From: Polaromonas sp.
Lineage (GTDB): Bacteria > Pseudomonadota > Gammaproteobacteria > Burkholderiales > Burkholderiaceae_C
NCBI RefSeq assembly: GCF_029945685.1
Contig: NZ_JAQSDA010000009.1
Location: 1-64,000 of the forward strand
DNA: 64,000 nt
Reading direction: 5' to 3'
Below are positions 10,475 through 18,979 of this stretch, in pieces (the first letter of the stretch is position 1; every line of letters starts with the position of its first letter). A program made the position numbers and the translations under genes. The notes below the pieces were generated by a model. It saw nothing but the letters and a program-made list of their open reading frames with translations. It did not search any database and was not told the DNA's origin.

Positions 10475-11173
10475 ATGAAATTCTCGCGCCATACGGAACG
10501 CCACCGCACTGACCGCATCGGCTGGCTGCGTGCGGCTGTGCTGGGGGCCAACGATGGCATTGTTTCCACCGCCAGCCTGGTGGTCGGCGTTGCCGCCGCG
10601 CAGTCAAGCCAGGGCAGCATTCTTGTGGCCGGGGTCGCCGGGCTGGTAGCCGGGGCGATGTCGATGGCCGCAGGGGAGTATGTCTCGGTTCACTCGCAGG
10701 CTGACACCGAAAAGGCCGACCTTGAGCGCGAACGTGCCGAGCTGGCGCTGGACCCCGCCGCGGAGCAGCGTGAGCTGACGGCCATTTATGTCGCGCGGGG
10801 GCTGACGCCCGGGTTGGCCCAGCAGGTGGCTGTTGCGTTGACAGCGCACGACGCGCTGGCCGCCCATGCCCGGGACGAACTCGGCATTTCAGAGGCGCTC
10901 AGTGCGCGGCCGGTGCGGGCGGCGTTGGCCTCGGCGGCAAGTTTTGCGGTCGGCGCGGTGTTGCCGCTGGCCGTGACCGCCCTGGCTCCCGCACAAGGCC
11001 TCATCGTCTGGGTTTCCGCCAGTTCACTGGTGTTTCTCGCCCTCCTGGGTGTTGTGGCTGCCCGCGTTGGCGGCGCCGGCGTTCTGGCCAGTGCATGGCG
11101 CGTCACCTTCTGGGGCGCACTCGCGATGGCGATCACGGCAGGCGTGGGCGCACTGTTCGGCGCGGTAGTTTGA
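10475..11173 (+). CDS. VIT1/CCC1-family Fe2+/Mn2+ transporter
   Basis: 232 residues. It matches the VIT1/CCC1 family, membrane proteins that move iron or manganese. Family signatures seen are the N-terminal HxERHRTDRIGWLRAAVLGANDGIVST block and GAMSMAAGEYVSV. There are about five hydrophobic helices, with a charged cytoplasmic region (about 70-140) between helices 2 and 3 that carries the metal-binding Glu residues in the family. It stands alone between the kinase gene and gph. Metal specificity cannot be read from sequence. Confidence 0.85.
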   Translation: MKFSRHTERHRTDRIGWLRAAVLGANDGIVSTASLVVGVAAAQSSQGSILVAGVAGLVAGAMSMAAGEYVSVHSQADTEKADLERERAELALDPAAEQRELTAIYVARGLTPGLAQQVAVALTAHDALAAHARDELGISEALSARPVRAALASAASFAVGAVLPLAVTALAPAQGLIVWVSASSLVFLALLGVVAARVGGAGVLASAWRVTFWGALAMAITAGVGALFGAVV

Positions 11174-11193
11174 TCTGCAGGGAAACAAGGCCG

Positions 11194-11940
11194 GTGTCCC
11201 TGAACCACAGCCTGTTTGATGCAGCGATCGTCGACCTGGACGGCACCCTGGTCGATACCCTCGGTGATTTTGTGGTTGCCCTGAACCGGATGCTGGCCGA
11301 TCTGTCCTTGTCGCCGGTCGACCGATCCGTGGTCGGGGCGCGGGTGGGCAAAGGCTCGGAGCATTTGATTCACTCTGTCCTGGATCATGTGCTGAATAGC
11401 CCTGTAGCCCCTGATGGACAAGCGTCAACAGCTATCAATAAAGAAGCAGTGGAGCGGCTGCTTCCGGCAGCCTGGGCCAGTTACCAGCGCCACTACCTGG
11501 CCATCAACGGCCAGCATGCCAGCGTCTACCCGGGCGTGGTGGAGGGTTTGCAGCTGCTGCAGCGCCAGGGTCTGAAGCTGGCCTGCCTGACCAACAAGCC
11601 GGCCGCGTTTGCCCGGCCCCTGCTCAAGGCCAAGGGCCTGGACGGTTTTTTCAGCCTGGTGTTTGGCGGCGATTCGTTCGAGCGGAAAAAACCTGACCCT
11701 CTGCCCTTGGTCAAAACGTGCGAGGCGCTGGGAAGCGCACCGGAGCGAACGCTGATGATCGGTGACTCCAGCAACGATGCGCGGGCCGCAAGGGCCGCGG
11801 GTTGCCCGGTGTTGCTGGTGACCTACGGCTACAACCACGGCGAGCCGGTTCGCGGTGTGGATGCCGACGGTTTTGCCGACACGCTGGCGGCGATGGACCT
11901 GGCCGCCCTGCAAATAAAAACGGGGCTTGCGCCCCGTTAA
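11194..11940 (+). CDS. gph: Phosphoglycolate phosphatase
   Basis: 248 residues, HAD superfamily. It hydrolyses 2-phosphoglycolate to glycolate. HAD motif I is VDLDGTLVDT near residue 12, motif II is CLTNKP, and motif IV is MIGDSSNDARAARAAG. The frame is open from 11095, but this would overlap the previous gene; GTG 11194 with AAGG close upstream puts the HAD motif at its usual distance from the start. A 49-base interspersed repeat lies in frame at 11399-11447 and encodes part of the cap region. Confidence 0.88.
   Translation: MSLNHSLFDAAIVDLDGTLVDTLGDFVVALNRMLADLSLSPVDRSVVGARVGKGSEHLIHSVLDHVLNSPVAPDGQASTAINKEAVERLLPAAWASYQRHYLAINGQHASVYPGVVEGLQLLQRQGLKLACLTNKPAAFARPLLKAKGLDGFFSLVFGGDSFERKKPDPLPLVKTCEALGSAPERTLMIGDSSNDARAARAAGCPVLLVTYGYNHGEPVRGVDADGFADTLAAMDLAALQIKTGLAPR
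11399..11447 (-). repeat. 49-bp interspersed element, copy A (in frame within gph)
   Basis: Read on the minus strand it follows the same 49-base plan as the copies at 16708, 18931, 15305, 33910 and 36601: GCT near the start, ATAGCTG around position 13-19, a GCG-type centre, and a GGGCT...GG block at the end. By hand it matches the copy at 18931 at 31 of 49 positions. It sits inside the gph cap-domain coding sequence without breaking the frame. Confidence 0.6.
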
Positions 11941-11961
11941 CCGTCACCGCCAGCGCTGGGC

Positions 11962-12549
11962 TCAGGCGGGTTTGCCGAGCAGGGCGTCCTTGAGTTTCCA
12001 GTCGGCGGGCACGGGACCGAGCCAGATGCGCATCAAGGCGTTGAAAAACTCTGGTTCCTTGAAGGGCTCGCCTTGCGGGGCGCCCTTGACGGTGATCACG
12101 GTGCCGGTGCCGGGCACCCAGTCAATCATGAAAACGTCGCCGGCGACCAGCTTTTTCTGGTCCGAGAAAATCTGGGCCATCTTGATCAGGCCGGGGATCA
12201 GCTTGGACATCTCGGCCTTGGGCGCGTTGTCCTGCACGCCGCGCGTGAAGAGCTTGCCGAGTTCATTGGAGTCGATCTCGCGCAGCATGGTGATCTGCAG
12301 GCGCTTGGCGCCGGGGGCTGCCAGAACCTCTTCCGGCGTGGCGGCTTTTTTGCCGAGGTACAGGCCGGCCGTGTACACCTTGAAGACGGCCTTGTAACGC
12401 ACACCGGCGCCATTGAGCACCAGCTTGCTTCCGCGCATGTCGATTTGGTCTTCCAGCTTGACGCCGCCCACCTCGATGGTGGCTGCGGCGGCGCTGACGG
12501 CCAGCAAAAGCGACACGACGCCCGCCAAGCATGTTTTCATCCAGGTCAT
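11962..12549 (-). CDS. Chalcone isomerase-like periplasmic protein
   Basis: 195 residues from the ATG at 12549, which has GGAGACC upstream. An N-terminal signal peptide (about residues 1-25, ending near SAAAA) implies export. The rest matches the bacterial chalcone isomerase-like family (PF16036), for example GVKLEDQIDMRGSKLVLNGAG, YKAVFKVYTAGLYL and the RxWLGxxPAD...LLG end. Bacterial members have no proven chalcone isomerase activity. The gene ends just past gph and is transcribed towards it; its promoter lies in the gap shared with the trp leader. Confidence 0.8.
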   Translation of the reverse strand: MTWMKTCLAGVVSLLLAVSAAAATIEVGGVKLEDQIDMRGSKLVLNGAGVRYKAVFKVYTAGLYLGKKAATPEEVLAAPGAKRLQITMLREIDSNELGKLFTRGVQDNAPKAEMSKLIPGLIKMAQIFSDQKKLVAGDVFMIDWVPGTGTVITVKGAPQGEPFKEPEFFNALMRIWLGPVPADWKLKDALLGKPA

Positions 12550-12791
12550 ATGAGGTCTCCCAAAAAAAGAACGGTCGTTCGTTAATGAAGTTATTCTGTT
12601 CCGGCACCCGGGTACCCGCAAGAGGGTTTGCGAGATGAGTGTTACTACTAGTTACATTTGTCCGAAGCTGTGGAGGGGCTGATTTTTTACTGTTCTTTTT
12701 TGTCGGACTTTCTGTGAACTTCGGTTTTCGGCGCCTATTCAAGGGGGCCGGGGTCTGTCTTTCAGTCGGCCTTTGCTACACTCAGCTTTCC

Positions 12792-12857
12792 ATGTTCATT
12801 CATCGCATCATTCAGACAGGTAGCAGCTACCGGGGAGCCTGGCCCTGGCGGGCCTGA
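12792..12857 (+). CDS. trpL: trp operon leader peptide
   Basis: A 21-residue open frame (starting MFIHR, ending with two Trp codons separated by one Pro codon, then three residues and TGA) lies about 160 bases before trpE. Closely spaced Trp codons in a short frame upstream of trpE are the hallmark of ribosome-mediated attenuation. A -10-like TACACT at 12777-12782 sits just ahead, which would give a very short 5' untranslated region. No strong ribosome site is visible. No experimental support is available here. Confidence 0.65.
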   Translation: MFIHRIIQTGSSYRGAWPWRA

Positions 12858-12965
12858 CAGCTCTCGCATGCCGCGGCCGATTGGTCTCGTTGCCATGCAA
12901 GCCTGTTTTGATGCGCTCTTGCCCTCCTGCAACGAGCATCCTTGCCCCGGTTTTCGGGGCGTACT
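12858..12965 (+). promoter_or_regulatory. Candidate trp attenuator region
   Basis: Downstream of the leader peptide are competing complementary segments. CTCGTTGC at 12886-12893 pairs perfectly with GCAACGAG at 12929-12936; that same 3' segment, extended to GAGCATC, can instead pair with GATGCgcTC near 12910. A G/C hairpin GCCCCGG-TTTT-CGGGGC follows at about 12943-12960. This is the layout of an attenuator, but the last hairpin is not followed by a run of T, so termination would be weak. Start of trpE is 60 bases further on. Confidence 0.5.
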
Positions 12966-13018
12966 GAATGAAGGTGGCCACGCCGGCGCGCGTGGGCCCA
13001 CCGGTGAAGGAACTTGCC

Positions 13019-14602
13019 GTGATCACTGAACTTGAATTCAAAAGCCTTGCGCAGCAGGGCTACAACCGCATTCCCCTGATGGCGGAGGCGTTTGCCGATC
13101 TTGAAACCCCGCTCTCGCTGTATCTGAAACTGGCACATTCCAGGGATGGCGGCAAATTCAGCTTTTTGCTCGAATCGGTCGTCGGCGGCGAGCGTTTTGG
13201 CCGCTACAGCTTCATCGGCCTGCCGGCGCGTACCCTGGTGCGGGCCAGCGGCTTTGGCGCCGACGTGCTGACCGAGGTGGTGCGGGACGGCCAGGTGATC
13301 GAAACCTCCAAAGCCAATCCGCTCGATTTCATCAGCGACTACCAGAAGCGTTTCAAGGTCGCGCTGCGGCCCGGCCTGCCGCGTTTTTGCGGCGGCCTGG
13401 CCGGTTATTTCGGCTACGACACGGTGCGCTACATCGAGAAAAAACTCGAATCGTCATGCCCACCAGACACCCTGGGCTGCCCCGACATCCTGCTGCTGCA
13501 GTGCGAGGAACTGGCGGTGATCGACAACCTCTCGGGCAAGCTCTACCTGATCGTCTATGCCGACCCGGCCTTGCCCGAGGCCTATGCCAACGCCAAAAAA
13601 CGCGTGCGCGAACTGAAGGAGCAGCTCAAGTATTCCGTCAGCGCGCCAGTGGTCAAACCGACCCAGGGTTACCCGGCCGAACGTGACTTTGCGAAAGCCG
13701 ATTACCTGGCCGCTGTCGAACGCGCCAAGCGGCTGATCGAGGCCGGCGACTTCATGCAGGTGCAGGTGGGCCAGCGCATCAAGAAGCGCTACACCGAGTC
13801 GCCGCTGTCGCTGTACCGCGCGCTGCGTTCGCTCAACCCCAGCCCCTACATGTATTACTACCACTTCGGCGACTTTCACGTGGTGGGCGCGTCGCCGGAA
13901 ATTCTGGTGCGCCAGGAGAAAGTCGAAGCCGCCGCGACGGGCCGCCCCGAGCAAGGCACGGCCCCCGCGGGGGGCAGCGCAGTACACGCAGTGACAAGCG
14001 TGGGGGCGCGGTTCGAGCAGAAGATCACCATCCGGCCGCTGGCCGGCACGCGGCCGCGCGCTTCGTCGCCCGAGCTTGACAAAGCCGTCGAGCAGGAGCT
14101 GATCAACGATCCGAAAGAGCGCGCTGAACATGTGATGCTGATCGATCTGGCGCGCAACGACATCGGCCGTATCGCCAAAACCGGCACGGTCAAGGTCACC
14201 GAGGCGTTTTCGGTGGAGCGTTACAGCCATGTCATGCACATCGTCAGCAATGTTGAGGGCGTGTTGCTCGACGGCATGACCAGCATGGACGTGCTCAAGG
14301 CGACTTTCCCGGCCGGCACGCTGACCGGCGCGCCCAAGGTGCACGCGATGGAACTGATCGACCAGCTCGAGCCGACCAAACGCGGCCTGTACGGCGGCGC
14401 CTGCGGCTACCTCAGTTATGCCGGCGACATGGATGTGGCCATCGCCATCCGCACCGGCGTCATCAAGGACCAGATGCTCTACGTGCAGGCGGCGGCGGGG
14501 GTGGTGGCCGATTCGGTGGCCGAGCTCGAATGGAAAGAGACCGAGGCCAAGGCGCGCGCCTTGTTGCGCGCTTCCGAGCTGGTCGAGGAGGGGCTGGAAT
14601 GA
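13019..14602 (+). CDS. trpE: Anthranilate synthase component I
   Basis: 527 residues. With TrpG it converts chorismate and glutamine to anthranilate. Family signatures include [34 protein letters not shown] and [17 protein letters not shown]. The start is GTG 13019: AAGGA lies about 8 bases upstream, and the protein then begins [16 protein letters not shown] as in relatives; the longer frame from 12968 is unlikely. Between SPEILVRQE and the RPLAGTRPR motif there is an extra stretch of roughly 33 residues ([13 protein letters not shown] and following) encoded by a G/C-rich interspersed repeat. Expression is probably set by the leader peptide upstream. Confidence 0.95.
   Translation: MITELEFKSLAQQGYNRIPLMAEAFADLETPLSLYLKLAHSRDGGKFSFLLESVVGGERFGRYSFIGLPARTLVRASGFGADVLTEVVRDGQVIETSKANPLDFISDYQKRFKVALRPGLPRFCGGLAGYFGYDTVRYIEKKLESSCPPDTLGCPDILLLQCEELAVIDNLSGKLYLIVYADPALPEAYANAKKRVRELKEQLKYSVSAPVVKPTQGYPAERDFAKADYLAAVERAKRLIEAGDFMQVQVGQRIKKRYTESPLSLYRALRSLNPSPYMYYYHFGDFHVVGASPEILVRQEKVEAAATGRPEQGTAPAGGSAVHAVTSVGARFEQKITIRPLAGTRPRASSPELDKAVEQELINDPKERAEHVMLIDLARNDIGRIAKTGTVKVTEAFSVERYSHVMHIVSNVEGVLLDGMTSMDVLKATFPAGTLTGAPKVHAMELIDQLEPTKRGLYGGACGYLSYAGDMDVAIAIRTGVIKDQMLYVQAAAGVVADSVAELEWKETEAKARALLRASELVEEGLE
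13962..14007 (+). repeat. G/C-rich interspersed element, copy 1 (in frame within trpE)
   Basis: A 46-base segment with a CCCCC/GGGGGG hairpin followed by a tail ending GCGTGGGGGC. It agrees at 41 of 46 positions, counted by hand, with the segment at 14669-14714 between trpE and trpG. Here it is translated as part of an extra loop in TrpE. Confidence 0.75.
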
Positions 14603-14668
14603 TCATGGCCACATCCTCTTCACCAGCCGGGGCCGCGGAACCGGCTTTGCCGGGCCGCAGGCGCAGCG

Positions 14669-14714
14669 CCCCCTCGGGGGGCAGCGTATTACACGAAGTG
14701 AAAAGCGTGGGGGC
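14669..14714 (+). repeat. G/C-rich interspersed element, copy 2 (trpE-trpG spacer)
   Basis: Second copy of the 46-base element found in trpE (41 of 46 identical). It fills most of the 115-base space between trpE and trpG, and its GTGGGGGC end lies 3 bases before the trpG start codon, so it may provide the ribosome-binding purines. Confidence 0.75.
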
Positions 14715-14717
14715 CGT

Positions 14718-15290
14718 ATGAAGTTATTGATGATCGACAACTACGACTCCTTCACCTACAACATCGTCCAGTATTTCGGCGAGCTCGGTGCCGAGGTCGA
14801 GGTCTTCCGCAACGACGAGATCACGCTGGAAGGCATTGCCGCACGCGCGCCGGACCGGCTGGTGATCTCGCCCGGTCCGTGCTCACCGGCGGAAGCCGGC
14901 ATTTCAGTGGCGGCCATTCAACACTTCGCCGGCAAGCTGCCGATCCTGGGCGTCTGCCTGGGCCACCAGGCGGTGGGCGCGGCCTTTGGCGGCAAGATCG
15001 TGCGTGCGCAGCAGCTGATGCACGGCAAGACCAGCGTGATCAGCACCACGCAGGAAGGCGTGTTCGCCGGTTTGCCCAGGCAGTTCACCGTCAACCGCTA
15101 CCACTCGCTGGCGATTGACAAGGCGTCCTGCCCCGAGGTGCTGGCCATCACCGCCTGGACCGACGACGGCGAGATCATGGGCGTGCGCCACAAGGAACTC
15201 GCGATCCAGGGCGTGCAGTTCCACCCCGAATCGATACTGACCGAACACGGCCATGCGATGCTGAAAAACTTCCTTGAGCAGCGCGTTTAG
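14718..15290 (+). CDS. trpG: Anthranilate synthase component II (glutamine amidotransferase)
   Basis: 190 residues, class I glutamine amidotransferase that supplies ammonia to TrpE. The N-terminus [16 protein letters not shown] motif, the [10 protein letters not shown] oxyanion motif, the nucleophile Cys in [10 protein letters not shown] and the His-Glu pair in FHPES are all present. The ATG at 14718 is chosen because it gives the standard N-terminus; the longer frame upstream runs over the repeat and trpE. It lies in the same direction as trpE and then ltaE, lysE, trpD and trpC. Confidence 0.95.
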   Translation: MKLLMIDNYDSFTYNIVQYFGELGAEVEVFRNDEITLEGIAARAPDRLVISPGPCSPAEAGISVAAIQHFAGKLPILGVCLGHQAVGAAFGGKIVRAQQLMHGKTSVISTTQEGVFAGLPRQFTVNRYHSLAIDKASCPEVLAITAWTDDGEIMGVRHKELAIQGVQFHPESILTEHGHAMLKNFLEQRV

Positions 15291-15304
15291 CCACGGCTCG
15301 GTTT

Positions 15305-15353
15305 GCTATCAAAAGCGGAGCTGCCTGCGTAGATTCCATAAAGGCTGGTGCCA
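15305..15353 (+). repeat. 49-bp interspersed element, copy D (ltaE leader)
   Basis: Begins GCTATCAAAA and ends GGCTGGTGCCA; 31 of 49 positions agree with the copy at 33910 and 29 of 49 with the copy at 16708, counted by hand. It fills the trpG-ltaE spacer and ends 3 bases before the ltaE ATG, so the ltaE translation start region is repeat-derived. Confidence 0.6.
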
Positions 15354-15356
15354 CAT

Positions 15357-16403
15357 ATGACCTCAAAAGTTGACCTGAGAAGCGACACCGTGACGCAACC
15401 CACCGAAGGCATGCGTGCCGCGATGGCGCGCGCGCCGCTGGGGGACGACGTGTTCGGTGACGACCCGAGCGTGAACGCGCTGCAGGAAAAAATCGCGGCC
15501 ATGCTGGGCTTCGAAGCGGCGCTGTTTGTGCCCACCGGCACCCAGAGCAACCTGTGCGCGATTCTGGCCCACTGCCAGCGCGGCGACGAGTACATCGTCG
15601 GCCAGATGCAGCACTGCTACCGCTGGGAAGGCGGCGGCGCGGCGGTGCTGGGCAGCGTGCAGCCGCAGCCGCTGAACCATCAGGCCGACGGCACGCTGGC
15701 GCTGGCCGACATTGAGTCCGCGGTCAAGCCGGACGACCCGCATTTCGCGCGCAGCCGCCTGCTGGCGCTGGAAAACACGCTGGGCGGCAAGCTGCTGCCC
15801 ATGGCTTACATCGAACAGGCAACCGACCTGGCGCGCCGCCAGGGGTTGGCCCGGCACCTGGATGGCGCACGCCTGTTCAATGCGGCGGTGGCGCAGGCGG
15901 CTTTCCTTGGCACCGAGGCGCGTGCAGAAGCCCGGCGCATCGCCGGCTGCTTCGATTCGGTGTCCGTTTGTTTCAGCAAGGGCCTGGGCGCGCCGGTGGG
16001 CTCGGCGCTGTGCGGTTCGGTCGAATTCATCGCCCGCGCCCGGCGCATTCGCAAGATGGCCGGCGGCGCCATGCGGCAGGCCGGCGGGCTGGCGGCCGCG
16101 GCCTCGTATGCGCTGGATCACCACATCGCCCGCCTGGCCGACGACCACGCGCTGGCAACCCGGCTGGCCGACGGCCTGGCCGGCCTCGACGGTCTGCAGG
16201 TCGAGGCGCCGCAGACCAACATCCTGTTTGTGGATCTGGTCGGCAGCGCTCGCGACCGCTCCGAGGCCTTGCTGCGGCACCTCGCCAGCGAAGGCATTCA
16301 GGCCACCGGCCTGTACCGCATGCGTTTTGTCACCCACCTTGACGTGGATGCGGCCGGCGTGGACCGCGCGATCGCGGCGATCCGCGGCTTCTTCAAGGAC
16401 TGA
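15357..16403 (+). CDS. ltaE: Low-specificity L-threonine aldolase
   Basis: 348 residues, PLP-dependent fold-type I enzyme that cleaves L-threonine or L-allo-threonine to glycine and acetaldehyde. The N-terminal DLRSDTVTQPTEGMR signature, GDDVFGDDPSVN and the PLP-lysine motif VSVCFSKGLGAPVGS are clear. ATG 15357 is preferred to GTG 15348 since the conserved sequence begins immediately after it. It is placed between trpG and the lysE/trpDC half of the tryptophan genes and does not belong to that pathway. Confidence 0.93.
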   Translation: MTSKVDLRSDTVTQPTEGMRAAMARAPLGDDVFGDDPSVNALQEKIAAMLGFEAALFVPTGTQSNLCAILAHCQRGDEYIVGQMQHCYRWEGGGAAVLGSVQPQPLNHQADGTLALADIESAVKPDDPHFARSRLLALENTLGGKLLPMAYIEQATDLARRQGLARHLDGARLFNAAVAQAAFLGTEARAEARRIAGCFDSVSVCFSKGLGAPVGSALCGSVEFIARARRIRKMAGGAMRQAGGLAAAASYALDHHIARLADDHALATRLADGLAGLDGLQVEAPQTNILFVDLVGSARDRSEALLRHLASEGIQATGLYRMRFVTHLDVDAAGVDRAIAAIRGFFKD

Positions 16404-16413
16404 GGGCCCATTC

Positions 16414-17067
16414 ATGGCGACCGAACAACTGCTGCTGTTCATGGCTGCCGGCGTGTTGCTGAACCTGACGCCCGGCCCGGATGTGCTCTACATCGTGACC
16501 CATGCCCTTCGCCGCGGCGCACGCGCCGGTATGGTGGCGGCGCTGGGCATCACCGCGGGCTGTTTTGTGCACATCCTCGCGGCGGCAGGGGGCGTCAGCG
16601 CGCTGCTGGCGGCCTCGGCCACGGCTTTTGCGGTGCTCAAGTGGGCCGGTGCCGCCTACCTGGTGTATGTCGGCATCCGCCTGCTGACCAGCCAGGGTAC
16701 CAAATTTGCTATTAATTCAGAAGCTGCTGGCGCCCATCCAGCGAGGGCTGGAGGCCTGAAAGGCATATTCTTCCAGGGTTTCTGGACAAACGTGCTGAAC
16801 CCCAAGGTGGCGCTGTTTTTCCTGGCGTTTGTACCGCAGTTCATTGCCCCCGGCGTGGACAACAAGCCACTGGCGTTTTTGCTGCTGGGCCTGCTGTTCA
16901 ACTTCAACGGGCTGTGGGTCAACATCGGCTGGGCGCTGGCAGCCAGCTGGCTGGCGCGGCGCGCGGGGGCCTTGCAGCGCGGGCTGCGCTGGCTGGACCG
17001 GGTGGCCGGCGCCATGTTCATTGGATTTGGCATCAAGCTGGCCCTGACCGACAATCCTTCCCACTAA
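16414..17067 (+). CDS. LysE/RhtB-family amino acid exporter
   Basis: 217 residues. The LysE/RhtB family exports amino acids such as lysine, threonine or homoserine lactone. The motif LLNLTPGPDVLYI near the N-terminus and FWTNVLNPKVALFFLAFVPQF in the middle are diagnostic, with about six membrane helices. It starts 10 bases after ltaE, so the two are probably co-transcribed; an exporter beside a threonine aldolase fits a role with Thr or Gly, as an inference. The loop before FWTNVLNPK is encoded by a 49-base interspersed repeat at 16708-16756. Confidence 0.88.
   Translation: MATEQLLLFMAAGVLLNLTPGPDVLYIVTHALRRGARAGMVAALGITAGCFVHILAAAGGVSALLAASATAFAVLKWAGAAYLVYVGIRLLTSQGTKFAINSEAAGAHPARAGGLKGIFFQGFWTNVLNPKVALFFLAFVPQFIAPGVDNKPLAFLLLGLLFNFNGLWVNIGWALAASWLARRAGALQRGLRWLDRVAGAMFIGFGIKLALTDNPSH
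16708..16756 (+). repeat. 49-bp interspersed element, copy B (in frame within lysE)
   Basis: Runs from GCTATTAATT to GGAGGCC. It matches the copy at 18931-18979 at 35 of 49 positions with no gaps, counted by hand. It encodes the hydrophilic loop (NSEAAGAHPARAGG) between helices 3 and 4 of the exporter, where an insertion would be tolerated. Confidence 0.7.
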
Positions 17068-17094
17068 CTCCAGAGACAAGACAAGAACACGATC

Positions 17095-18138
17095 ATGCCC
17101 ATGAGCAACAAAATCACGCCCCAGGAAGCCCTGCAGCGCACCATCGAACACCGCGAAATTTTCCATGACGAGATGCTGCACGTCATGCGCATGATCATGA
17201 GCGGGGAGATGTCCCCGGTCATGATGGCCGCGCTGATCACCGGCCTGCGCGTCAAGAAGGAAACCATCGGCGAGATCACTGCGGCGGCCCAGGTGATGCG
17301 CGAGTTTTCCACCAAGGTCCATGTGGCCGACAAGACGCACCTGGTGGACATCGTCGGCACCGGCGGCGACGGCTCGCACACCTTCAACATCTCGACCTGC
17401 TCGATGTTTGTCGCGGCGGCCGCCGGTGCCAAGGTCAGCAAACACGGCGGGCGCAGTGTCAGCAGCAAGTCCGGCAGCGCCGATGTGCTCGAAGCCCTGG
17501 GCATCAACATCAACCTCAAGCCCGACGCGATTGCCCAATGTATCGCGGACGTCGGCGTCGGCTTCATGTTTGCGCCCAACCATCATCCGGCGATGAAAAA
17601 CGTCGCCCCGGTGCGCAAGGAACTCGGCGTGCGCACCATCTTCAACATCCTCGGGCCGCTGACCAACCCGGCCGGTGCACCCAACATCCTGATGGGCGTG
17701 TTCCACCCCGACCTGGTCGGCATCCAGGTGCGCGCGCTGCAGCGCCTGGGCGCCGAACATGCGCTGGTGGTCTACGGCAAGGACGGCATGGACGAGGTGT
17801 CACTGGGTGCGGCTACGGTGGTCGGCGAGCTCAAGGGTGGCGAGATCACCGAGTACGAAATCCATCCCGAGGACTTCGGTCTGGCCATGGCCAGCAACCG
17901 CACGCTGCGCGTGGAAGCGCCCGAGCAGTCGATGGCCATGCTCAGGAGCGTGCTCGACGACGAGCCCGGTGCGGCGCGCGACATCGTCATCCTCAACGCC
18001 GGCGCCGCGCTGTATGCGGCCAATGTGGCCGAGTCCATGGTGGCCGGCATCGCGCTGGCCCGCGCGGCCATCACTTCCGGCGCTGCCAAAGCCAAGCTCG
18101 AACAGCTGGTTTCCACCTCCCAAGCCCTGGCGACCTGA
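17095..18138 (+). CDS. trpD: Anthranilate phosphoribosyltransferase
   Basis: 347 residues. It transfers phosphoribosyl from PRPP to anthranilate. Family motifs are [37 protein letters not shown], and [13 protein letters not shown]. The ATG at 17095 is followed by another at 17101; either could serve. It is separated from trpEG by ltaE and lysE, and trpC follows after 3 bases. Confidence 0.95.
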   Translation: MPMSNKITPQEALQRTIEHREIFHDEMLHVMRMIMSGEMSPVMMAALITGLRVKKETIGEITAAAQVMREFSTKVHVADKTHLVDIVGTGGDGSHTFNISTCSMFVAAAAGAKVSKHGGRSVSSKSGSADVLEALGININLKPDAIAQCIADVGVGFMFAPNHHPAMKNVAPVRKELGVRTIFNILGPLTNPAGAPNILMGVFHPDLVGIQVRALQRLGAEHALVVYGKDGMDEVSLGAATVVGELKGGEITEYEIHPEDFGLAMASNRTLRVEAPEQSMAMLRSVLDDEPGAARDIVILNAGAALYAANVAESMVAGIALARAAITSGAAKAKLEQLVSTSQALAT

Positions 18139-18141
18139 ACC

Positions 18142-18942
18142 ATGTCCGATATTCTGAACAAGATTGTGGCCGTCAAGCGCGAGGAAGTCGCCACGGCGAT
18201 CAAGCGCAAACCCCTGGCCGCGGTGCGTTTTGACGCCGAGTCGCGCGTGCTGACGCGTGATTTCGTCGGCGCCCTGCGCGCCAAAATCAGCGCCGGCCAG
18301 CCCGCGGTGATTGCCGAAATCAAGAAGGCCAGCCCCTCCAAGGGCGTGCTGCGCGCCGACTTCATTCCGGCGGACATTGCCCAAAGTTATGCTGAGCATG
18401 GCGCCGCTTGTTTGTCGGTGCTCACTGACAAGGACTTCTTCCAGGGCAGCATCGACTACCTGAAGCAGGCGCGGGCCTCCTGCAGCCTGCCGGTGTTGCG
18501 CAAGGATTTCATCATCGACCCCTACCAGGTCTACGAGTCGCGCGTGATGGGCGCCGACTGCATCCTGCTGATCGCTGCCTGCCTGGACGACGCGCAGATG
18601 AAGGCGCTGGAGGCGCTGGCCTTGTCGCTGGACATGGCGGTGCTGGTGGAGGTGCATGACCGTGCCGAGCTGGAGCGCGCGCTCCAGCTCAAGACACCGC
18701 TGCTGGGCATCAACAACCGCAACCTGCAGACCTTCGAGGTGTCGCTGGACACCACCTTGGGCCTGGTCAAGGACGTGCCGGCCGACCGCCTGCTGGTGAC
18801 GGAGTCCGGTATCACGACTGCGGCCGATGTGGCGCGCCTGCGCGAGGCCAAAGTCAACGCCTTTCTCGTCGGCGAGGCTTTCATGCGCGCCGAAGACCCT
18901 GGTCTCGCGCTCGCCGGCCTGTTTCCGGATGCTACTGATTAA
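18142..18942 (+). CDS. trpC: Indole-3-glycerol phosphate synthase
   Basis: 266 residues, TIM-barrel enzyme that closes the indole ring. Motifs [52 protein letters not shown] and VTESGI are complete. It lies 3 bases after trpD. The stop codon TAA is provided by a 49-base interspersed repeat that starts at 18931, so the last residues (ATD) are repeat-encoded. Confidence 0.96.
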   Translation: MSDILNKIVAVKREEVATAIKRKPLAAVRFDAESRVLTRDFVGALRAKISAGQPAVIAEIKKASPSKGVLRADFIPADIAQSYAEHGAACLSVLTDKDFFQGSIDYLKQARASCSLPVLRKDFIIDPYQVYESRVMGADCILLIAACLDDAQMKALEALALSLDMAVLVEVHDRAELERALQLKTPLLGINNRNLQTFEVSLDTTLGLVKDVPADRLLVTESGITTAADVARLREAKVNAFLVGEAFMRAEDPGLALAGLFPDATD

Positions 18943-18979
18943 ATAGCTGGCGACGCCCATGCCACAAGGACTGCAGGCC
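18931..18979 (+). repeat. 49-bp interspersed element, copy E (trpC stop / ung start)
   Basis: From GCTACTGATT to GCAGGCC; 35 of 49 positions equal the copy in lysE. It contains the trpC stop codon (18940-18942) and the ung ATG (18959-18961), so it forms the whole junction between the two genes. Confidence 0.7.

Noticed and set aside
14599-14721. Short plus-strand frame between trpE and trpG
   Set aside because: Starts over the trpE stop and consists mostly of the G/C-rich repeat; no conserved sequence.
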